Notes under the pieces: generated by a model
Database searches by the model: none
What the model saw: the letters and a program-made list of their open reading frames with translations, nothing else
Told to the model about the DNA's origin: nothing
From: Phycisphaerae bacterium
Lineage (GTDB): Bacteria; Planctomycetota; Phycisphaerae; Phycisphaerales; SM1A02
Length of the DNA stretch: 11,262 bases
Reading direction: 5' to 3'
NCBI GenBank assembly: GCA_016873375.1
Contig: VGXJ01000034.1
Span: forward strand, 1-11,262
Shown: piece after piece, positions 6,826-11,262 of the stretch
Layout of the letters: every line of letters begins with the position of its first letter
Numbering within the stretch: position 1 is the first letter of the stretch
Made by a program: the position numbers and the translations under genes

Positions 6826-7742
6826 GCCAGCACGAACCCAACCTTGACCCGCGCGATGCGCACATCGTCGACCAACTGGTGCAGGCCGGCTGGGATCCCT
6901 CCAAGGTCACGCCTGGCTCCTCCCAGGATGCCGATGCCCTGCGTGCGCTTGCACGCATCGGCACGTTGCTCGACCGCTACCCCACTCCTGCACCCGATGA
7001 TGCACTCATCGATGCCACGCTGCTCTCGGTCGAGCGCGCCGATGCCGAGCGCAGCGAGCGCATGACCATGACCGATGCGCCGATCGCGAGATCGCGCTGG
7101 CGGCTTCCTGATTTCATCAGCGTGGCAGCGTGCCTGCTGCTCCTGATCGGCGTGGCCGTGCCTTTGGCCAATCAAGTGCGCAGCACCAGCTCGCGCGTGC
7201 TCTGCGCCAACGGGTTCCGTGAACTTGGCTCGGCGTTCACCGCCTACAGCACCGACAGCAAGGGCAACCTGCCGATGGCCGCGGGCCTGGGCTCGATGCT
7301 CAACGCGGGCCCCTCGGGCGATCTGCCCACATCGGTGCATGCTGACAACGCGCAGGCCATCCGCGTACTCGCCGACAAGGGCTACTGCCGCCCCGGCTGC
7401 CTGCACTGCGCGGGCGCGCGCCAACTCTCGTTCCGCGTGCCGCTGCACGCCTCGCATGTGCGCATCACCACGCTGGTGCTCTCGCCGCTGGCCGCCGATG
7501 CCAACCCGATCCTGCTGTCACCCATGGTGGGGATCAAGTCCTCGAGCCCCAACCACGGCGGCGATGGACAGAATGTGCTCTTCAGCGACGGCGCCGTGGT
7601 GTGGAAGCCACTTCCCTTCATCAACGTGGGGCCAGAGGGCCGCTTGGACAACATGTGGACGCTCCGAGGCGTCTCCGGCAGCGAAGGCGTTGATCTGAAG
7701 GGCGTGAGGTTCGATCAGTACGAAGTGTTCCTCGGCCAATAA
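6822..7742 (+). CDS. Probable anti-sigma factor fused to a pseudopilin-like (DUF1559-style) periplasmic domain
   Basis: This is a 306-residue single-pass membrane protein overlapping the sigma gene by ATGA (6822-6825). Residues 1-95 are a charged cytosolic part. One transmembrane helix follows at about 98-117 (FISVAACLLLLIGVAVPLA), then a periplasmic domain. Helix plus following residues (VLCANGFRELGSAFTAYSTD) read like the hydrophobic N-terminus and the 'C..NL.QLG.A...Y' segment of planctomycete prepilin-like proteins, and SPNHGGDGQNVLFSDGAVVW (242-261) resembles their H-x9-DG motif, here with ten residues between H and DG. The usual G/FTLIE prepilin cleavage site is missing. Cysteines at 189, 193 and 196 (CRPGCLHC) are outside the membrane and could bind metal or form disulfides. 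No zinc anti-sigma (HxxxCxxC) motif is seen in the N-terminus, so the anti-sigma role rests on position and topology. Confidence 0.75.
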   Translation: MSQHEPNLDPRDAHIVDQLVQAGWDPSKVTPGSSQDADALRALARIGTLLDRYPTPAPDDALIDATLLSVERADAERSERMTMTDAPIARSRWRLPDFISVAACLLLLIGVAVPLANQVRSTSSRVLCANGFRELGSAFTAYSTDSKGNLPMAAGLGSMLNAGPSGDLPTSVHADNAQAIRVLADKGYCRPGCLHCAGARQLSFRVPLHASHVRITTLVLSPLAADANPILLSPMVGIKSSSPNHGGDGQNVLFSDGAVVWKPLPFINVGPEGRLDNMWTLRGVSGSEGVDLKGVRFDQYEVFLGQ

Positions 7743-7794
7743 TCGCCAAGTCGAACTTCGTCACCCGCAGCTCCCCCGCGCACGAACGATGCCC

Positions 7795-7823
7795 TTGCGG
7801 CGAACGCGGGATGCCGCTACCCT
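7795..7823 (+). promoter_or_regulatory. Putative rpmI promoter
   Basis: TTGCGG (7795-7800) and TACCCT (7818-7823) are 17 bases apart, ending 27 bases before the rpmI ATG. Spacing is ideal and the hexamers match the sigma-70 consensus only partly. The 108-bp gap after the membrane-protein gene has no obvious terminator, so readthrough from the sigma operon is also possible. Confidence 0.35.
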
Positions 7824-7850
7824 TGCGATTCTCTCCAAAGCGGGTGCACT

Positions 7851-8168
7851 ATGCCTAAGAACAAGAGCCACAAGGGCCTCCTCAAGCGCGTCAAGATCAC
7901 CAAGAGCGGCAAGATCAAGTTCAAGCCGCCGCGGAGCCGCCACTTGAAGAGCAACAAGACCGGCCTGCAGGTCCAGTCGTACCGCAAGTCGCGCCATGCG
8001 CGCTCGGGCGACATGGGTGCCTTCGAGAAGCTGCTGTTCCGCGGACTGCGTTCGCAGGAACAGCATGAAGCCGATGATGCCAAGGTTGCCGCCGAAGCCA
8101 CGGCTGCCACTGACACCAAGGCCGCCCCAAAGACCAAGGCCAAGCGCGCCGCCAAGGCCAAGGCCTGA
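7851..8168 (+). CDS. rpmI: Large ribosomal subunit protein bL35 with C-terminal extension
   Basis: This is a 105-residue protein whose first 70 residues match bL35: it starts MPKNKSHKGLLKRVKITKSGKIKF and continues with the basic SRHLKSNKTG segment. bL35 is usually about 65 residues. Here residues 71-105 form an extra Ala/Lys/Thr-rich tail (TKAAPKTKAKRAAKAKA), likely disordered and RNA-binding. It acts in 50S assembly. It is followed by rplT after a 113-nt structured gap, the standard rpmI-rplT order, but infC, normally upstream, is absent. Instead the sigma/anti-sigma pair precedes it. No clear Shine-Dalgarno lies before the ATG. Confidence 0.93.
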   Translation: MPKNKSHKGLLKRVKITKSGKIKFKPPRSRHLKSNKTGLQVQSYRKSRHARSGDMGAFEKLLFRGLRSQEQHEADDAKVAAEATAATDTKAAPKTKAKRAAKAKA

Positions 8169-8169
8169 A

Positions 8170-8263
8170 CCGATCGTCTGACCAAACCGCCTTGGCCACG
8201 GTGGCCAAGGCATTCGCACAACGACCGACGGGAACGAAGCCTGGCTCAGCCAGCCCCGATCGG
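8170..8263 (+). promoter_or_regulatory. Three-way-junction RNA structure in the rpmI-rplT gap (possible bL20 autoregulatory site)
   Basis: Three helices can be drawn. A closing helix pairs CCGATCG (8170-8176) with CGATCGG (8257-8263). Inside are a long perfect inverted repeat, GCCTTGGCCAC (8189-8199) with GTGGCCAAGGC (8201-8211), and a second hairpin, CTGGCT (8241-8246) with AGCCAG (8248-8253); as RNA the outer pairs of each hold and the central bases form loops. The structure ends seven bases before the AAGGAG of rplT, so its folding could control rplT access. In other bacteria bL20 represses its own operon by binding structured leader RNA, which makes that the natural hypothesis. The first hairpin lacks a T-tract and is therefore a poor terminator. 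Confidence 0.5.
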
Positions 8264-8269
8264 ACAAGC

Positions 8270-8275
8270 AAGGAG
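8270..8275 (+). promoter_or_regulatory. Shine-Dalgarno of rplT
   Basis: AAGGAG, six bases before the ATG at 8282. It is one of the best-formed sites in the window and unlike the weak rpmI site, fitting separate translational control of rplT. Confidence 0.8.
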
Positions 8276-8281
8276 TGAACC

Positions 8282-8653
8282 ATGCCCCGTGCACGCAAGG
8301 GCGCAGCCCGTACCCAAGCCCGTCGTCGCCTGCTCCGCGAAGCTCGCGGTTACTTCGGCACCAAGAGCCGCCTGAAGCAGCAAGCCAAGGTCGCGCTGAT
8401 GCGCGCCGGCCGCTTTGCCTGGCGTGACCGTCGCGCGCGCCGTCGCGAGTACCGCAGCCTGTGGATCACCCGCATCACGGCCGCGTGCCGCATGCGTGGC
8501 ATGCGTTACAGCGTGTTCATCAACGGCCTGTCGCGCGCCTGCATCCTGCTCAACCGCAAGATGCTCAGCCAGATCGCCATCGAGGATCCAACCACCTTCG
8601 ACACGCTGGTCGAGACGGCCAAGAAGCACACCACCTGCAAGGTGGCTGCCTGA
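8282..8653 (+). CDS. rplT: Large ribosomal subunit protein bL20
   Basis: This is a 123-residue protein, close to the usual bL20 length. Family features run from start to end: MPRARKGAARTQARRRLLREA, then GYFGTKSRLKQQAKVALMRAG, RDRRARRREYRSLWITRI and the FINGLSRACILLNRKMLSQIAIEDPTTFDTLV part (split here by the usual globular C-terminal domain). bL20 binds 23S rRNA early in 50S assembly, and in several bacteria it represses its own synthesis. The ATG at 8282 has a well-placed AAGGAG. It is the last gene of the ribosomal pair: a strong hairpin terminator begins 26 bp after its stop. Confidence 0.97.
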   Translation: MPRARKGAARTQARRRLLREARGYFGTKSRLKQQAKVALMRAGRFAWRDRRARRREYRSLWITRITAACRMRGMRYSVFINGLSRACILLNRKMLSQIAIEDPTTFDTLVETAKKHTTCKVAA

Positions 8654-8679
8654 GCCTCGCTCACCAATCCCAAGCATTC

Positions 8680-8715
8680 CAGCCGCCCCGCTTGACGCGG
8701 GGCGGCTGTGTTTCT
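8680..8715 (+). terminator. Intrinsic terminator after rplT
   Basis: A perfect 12-bp stem, CAGCCGCCCCGC (8680-8691) with GCGGGGCGGCTG (8697-8708), has a 5-nt loop and is followed by TGTTTCT. The stem is strong and the T-tract modest. It separates rplT from the glycosyltransferase gene, whose ATG lies only 11 bp beyond, so that gene either depends on readthrough or has a promoter embedded in the rplT end. Confidence 0.75.
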
Positions 8716-8726
8716 GCAATGCCCTG

Positions 8727-10871
8727 ATGCAACAACCCGACCGTGCACCGTCGGCCCGCTTGGCGTGGCTCGCCGCCGCCCTTGCGGCCGCAGCCTGCGC
8801 TGCATGGTGCGCCACGCGCACGGGTGAGCTCGGCCCAGCACGCACTCCCGAACTCGTTCGTGTGGCGTTCCTCTCGGCGTGGCTCCCCTGCCTGTGGTTG
8901 CTGTCCTCAGCAGGATGGGGCCGACTTGCCTGCCGAGCGCTCTCCCTGCGCCGCAGCGATCCGGTCGAGCATGCCGCGTTGCTGGTCGGGCTCGGCGTAT
9001 CGATCCACCTCATCATCGATGCGTGGTGCGCGTGGCTCGGCGTGCTTGCGTGGCAACGACCGATCGGTGCATCGTTGCCGCTCGTCGCGGGACTGGCCGG
9101 GCTGGTCGGCGCACCGCGCCGCGTGGCGATCGTGCCGCCGCGCCTGACATGGCTGCTGGCGCTCGCGCTTCCCGTGGGCGTGCTGATCGCGGCGGCCTCG
9201 ACCGCACCCGGCTGGCTCTGGCAGACGGAGTTCGGCGGCTACGACGCCCTGACCTATCACCTGCTGCTGCCGCGTGAATGGCTCGATGCCGGACGCATGG
9301 CCACGCTCGAGCACAACGTGTACTCGGCGCTGCCCTCGTTCATGGAGGCGTCCTTCATGCAGGTGCTGGCATTCGCCCCCGATGCGAAACTCGCCGGGAC
9401 CTGGGCGCAGTGGCTGCACGCCGTGATCGCGCTCGCGGCGGCGCTCGCGTGCGCGGGCGCGGCACGGGCCGTGGCGCGCGATGCGGGTGCATCGATCGAG
9501 GCGATCACCGCATCGGGATGGCTCGCCGCCATCGCGCTGCTCTCGACACCGTGGATCATCGCCACGGGCTCGCTCGCCTACACCGAGCTGCCGGTGGTGA
9601 TGGCGATGGCGCTCGTCGTGATGCTCGTGGTCGATCGCACTGCGCCAACCCGGGCGACGGTGCTTGCGCTGGCGATCGTCTGCGCGGCCGCAGTCGGAGC
9701 CAAGGGCAACGCCGCGGGTGCGTTGGTGCTGCCCGCGGTGATCCTGGTGGTCGCTGCGCATCGAGTGCGCGTGCGAGCACTCGTCACATCGTGCGCAATC
9801 GGTGCAATCGTCGGCGCGGTGGCGCTCATGCCGTGGTGGCTGCGCAACTGGATCGATGCGGGCCAGCCGCTCTTTCCCTTCATGGCGGCTCTCGGTCCGG
9901 GCGACTGGTGGACGGTCGAGCAGCAGCGCACCTTCGCTGCGGCGCATGCGGCGCCACCGGGCTGGGGCATCGCGACGCTCTGGAACGAATGGCTGCGCTT
10001 TGGGATCGGCGCGGCACCCAATGCCGCCGAGCCATGGCGACCGCAGTGGCTGCTCTTGCCTTGGCTTGGCTTGATCGCGGTGGTGGTGAGCCTTCGGCCA
10101 CGCGCGGGCCGCATCCCGTGGGGCGCCCTCGTGCTGGCCGTGCTCGTGGTGGCGAACCTCGTCTTCTGGGTGGGGTTCACGCACCAGAAGTCGCGCTTCC
10201 TCGTGCCGATCGCTGCGCCGATGGCGATCGCTGCCGGCGTGCTGCTTGGGTCGCTCGCAGTACGGCGAAACAATGCCGGCGGACACGCACCACACGATGC
10301 CTTCGCGCGCGCGCTGCGCACCGGCGTGAGCCTGCTGGCAATCGGCATGGCCTGCGCAGTGCCATGGTGGTACGCCTCTGATGGACGCGCCGGCGCACCG
10401 GCCGCCGCGATCGGTGCCGAAGGGGTGTTCACGGGCGAAACCCTTGGCGATCAACTGCGTGCAGCGAGCGCCGGCGACGACGCGTGGCTCGAGATGGCAC
10501 GGGACGCATCGCCCGCGTTCGTCCTCAATGAAATGCTCGCGCCCTGTGACCGCGTGATCGCGCTCGGCGAGTGCCGTGGCTGGTACTGCAACCGCATCCC
10601 TGACTACCACACCGTCTGGGACCGCGGCCCGCTCGAGCGCATGCTCGCCGAAGGCACACCCGCGGCAGAGTGCGTGCGCGAGCTTCGCACGACCGGGTAC
10701 TCGCATGTGGTCGTCGACCACTCGATGCTGCGCCGATGGCGCGCCAGTGGCTGGCTCGACCCAGGCATCACCGAGGAGCGCGTGCGTACTCTCCTTGACC
10801 TGCTCGATCCCGTGGCCGAGACCGTCGGCGAGTGCTCGATCCTCAGGATTCCAAGGTCTGAAATGCCATGA
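8727..10871 (+). CDS. GT-C/PMT-like (GT39-type) integral membrane glycosyltransferase
   Basis: This 714-residue protein has a dozen or so hydrophobic segments from about 12 to 550 and a C-terminal soluble part (about 560-714). The ATG at 8727 is preferred; the frame is open from 8415, but that stretch lies inside rplT. The first large extracytoplasmic loop holds FGGYDALTYHLLLPREWLDAG (split at Asp173), whose acidic residue and 'P..WL..G' pattern resemble the catalytic loop of dolichyl/polyprenyl-phosphate-sugar-dependent GT-C enzymes. A later HQKSRFLVPIAAP segment is the 'RF..P' signature before a late membrane helix. It probably moves a sugar from a lipid-linked donor to an acceptor on the outer side of the cytoplasmic membrane; substrate unknown. 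It overlaps the next gene by ATGA. A long open frame on the opposite strand is a GC-bias shadow. Confidence 0.8.
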   Translation: MQQPDRAPSARLAWLAAALAAAACAAWCATRTGELGPARTPELVRVAFLSAWLPCLWLLSSAGWGRLACRALSLRRSDPVEHAALLVGLGVSIHLIIDAWCAWLGVLAWQRPIGASLPLVAGLAGLVGAPRRVAIVPPRLTWLLALALPVGVLIAAASTAPGWLWQTEFGGYDALTYHLLLPREWLDAGRMATLEHNVYSALPSFMEASFMQVLAFAPDAKLAGTWAQWLHAVIALAAALACAGAARAVARDAGASIEAITASGWLAAIALLSTPWIIATGSLAYTELPVVMAMALVVMLVVDRTAPTRATVLALAIVCAAAVGAKGNAAGALVLPAVILVVAAHRVRVRALVTSCAIGAIVGAVALMPWWLRNWIDAGQPLFPFMAALGPGDWWTVEQQRTFAAAHAAPPGWGIATLWNEWLRFGIGAAPNAAEPWRPQWLLLPWLGLIAVVVSLRPRAGRIPWGALVLAVLVVANLVFWVGFTHQKSRFLVPIAAPMAIAAGVLLGSLAVRRNNAGGHAPHDAFARALRTGVSLLAIGMACAVPWWYASDGRAGAPAAAIGAEGVFTGETLGDQLRAASAGDDAWLEMARDASPAFVLNEMLAPCDRVIALGECRGWYCNRIPDYHTVWDRGPLERMLAEGTPAAECVRELRTTGYSHVVVDHSMLRRWRASGWLDPGITEERVRTLLDLLDPVAETVGECSILRIPRSEMP

Positions 10872-11262
10872 TCATCATGAAGCCATCTCCATCCCTGGCC
10901 GCACTTGTGATGCTCTGCGCTGCGGCGATCGTCGTCGGTTGCGCCAGCGGACCGGCCGCCACGAGCGCACCTGCGGCGGCATCCACGCCAGCACCCGCCT
11001 CCGCGCCCGTGGCCGTGATCGATGGTCGCGTGCTCGACTGGCGCGCGTTCGGGCCGCTCGTGGCTGAAGCAAGCGGCGGACCCGTGCTCGAAGAGGTCCT
11101 GCTCGAGTGGCGATGCGAGAGCGAGTGCACGAAGGCCGGCGTGGCTGTGGGCACGGAGCTTGTGCTGGCCGAGGAACGCCGCGTGCTCGAGTCGCTTGAC
11201 CAGGATCCCGAACGCGCCATGCGCCTGCTGCAATCCCTGAAGGCCCGGCAAGGGCTGGGACC
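10868..11262 (+). CDS. SurA/PpiC-like lipoprotein, N-terminal part (cut by window edge)
   Basis: The ATG at 10868 overlaps the glycosyltransferase stop (ATGA) and opens 131 codons to the window edge; a second ATG at 10877 is an alternative. Residues 8-25 form a lipoprotein signal with lipobox VVGC, Cys25 being the lipidated residue. An Ala/Pro/Ser linker runs to about 48. Then VAVIDGRVLDWRAFGPLVAEASGG and a helical stretch with 'VLEEVLLEW', 'KAGVAVGTEL' and 'LKARQGLG' follow the pattern of the SurA/PpiC N-terminal chaperone domain ('v.g..i....l.......l..l....l....a...gi'). The likely role is a membrane-anchored periplasmic chaperone or prolyl isomerase. The isomerase domain, if present, lies beyond the window. 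Confidence 0.65.
   Translation, partial: MIIMKPSPSLAALVMLCAAAIVVGCASGPAATSAPAAASTPAPASAPVAVIDGRVLDWRAFGPLVAEASGGPVLEEVLLEWRCESECTKAGVAVGTELVLAEERRVLESLDQDPERAMRLLQSLKARQGLG

Noticed and set aside
8907..10721. 604-codon open frame on the minus strand
   Set aside because: It is antisense to the membrane glycosyltransferase. Its residues are His/Arg/Gly-rich with no family resemblance, the usual shadow in very GC-rich coding DNA.

Overview
The window is GC-rich bacterial DNA with short gene gaps and reads most naturally as a planctomycete, probably of the Phycisphaerae. Three things point that way: a secreted protein with the degenerate dockerin-like repeat common in that class, a prepilin-like protein of the DUF1559 style, and a lone ThuA-domain secreted protein. 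The assignment is inference from protein style, not a taxonomic search.

Layout. (1) 1-624, minus: the N-terminal 208 codons of an RdgC-like protein that runs off the left edge. (2) 807-2261, plus, divergent from it: a secreted protein with a C-terminal ThuA-like domain. (3) 2262-4752: a repeat-rich island around one minus-strand gene (2820-4412). That gene encodes a secreted dockerin + IPT/TIG + SUMF1-type protein that lacks one of the two catalytic cysteines of true formylglycine-generating enzymes. It is bracketed by two 185-bp copies of a repeat in inverted orientation (about 94% identical), plus a shorter 47-bp direct repeat. (4) 4753-5898, minus: hpnH, the radical SAM enzyme of adenosylhopane synthesis. 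(5) 6208-7742, plus: an ECF sigma factor overlapping by ATGA a membrane protein that looks like an anti-sigma factor fused to a pseudopilin-type periplasmic domain. (6) 7851-8653, plus: rpmI and rplT (bL35 and bL20) without infC. The 113-nt gap between them folds on paper into a closed three-way junction next to the rplT ribosome binding site. A strong hairpin terminator follows at 8680-8715. (7) 8727-11262, plus: a large GT-C/PMT-like membrane glycosyltransferase overlapping by ATGA the start of a lipoprotein resembling SurA/PpiC chaperones, cut by the right edge.

The genes do not form a single pathway. The units that clearly work together are sigma/anti-sigma (translationally coupled), rpmI-rplT (ribosome assembly, probable autogenous control) and the glycosyltransferase-lipoprotein pair (both envelope proteins). 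The most unusual elements are the inverted-repeat-bracketed SUMF1 gene, the anti-sigma/pseudopilin chimera, and the structured rpmI-rplT gap.
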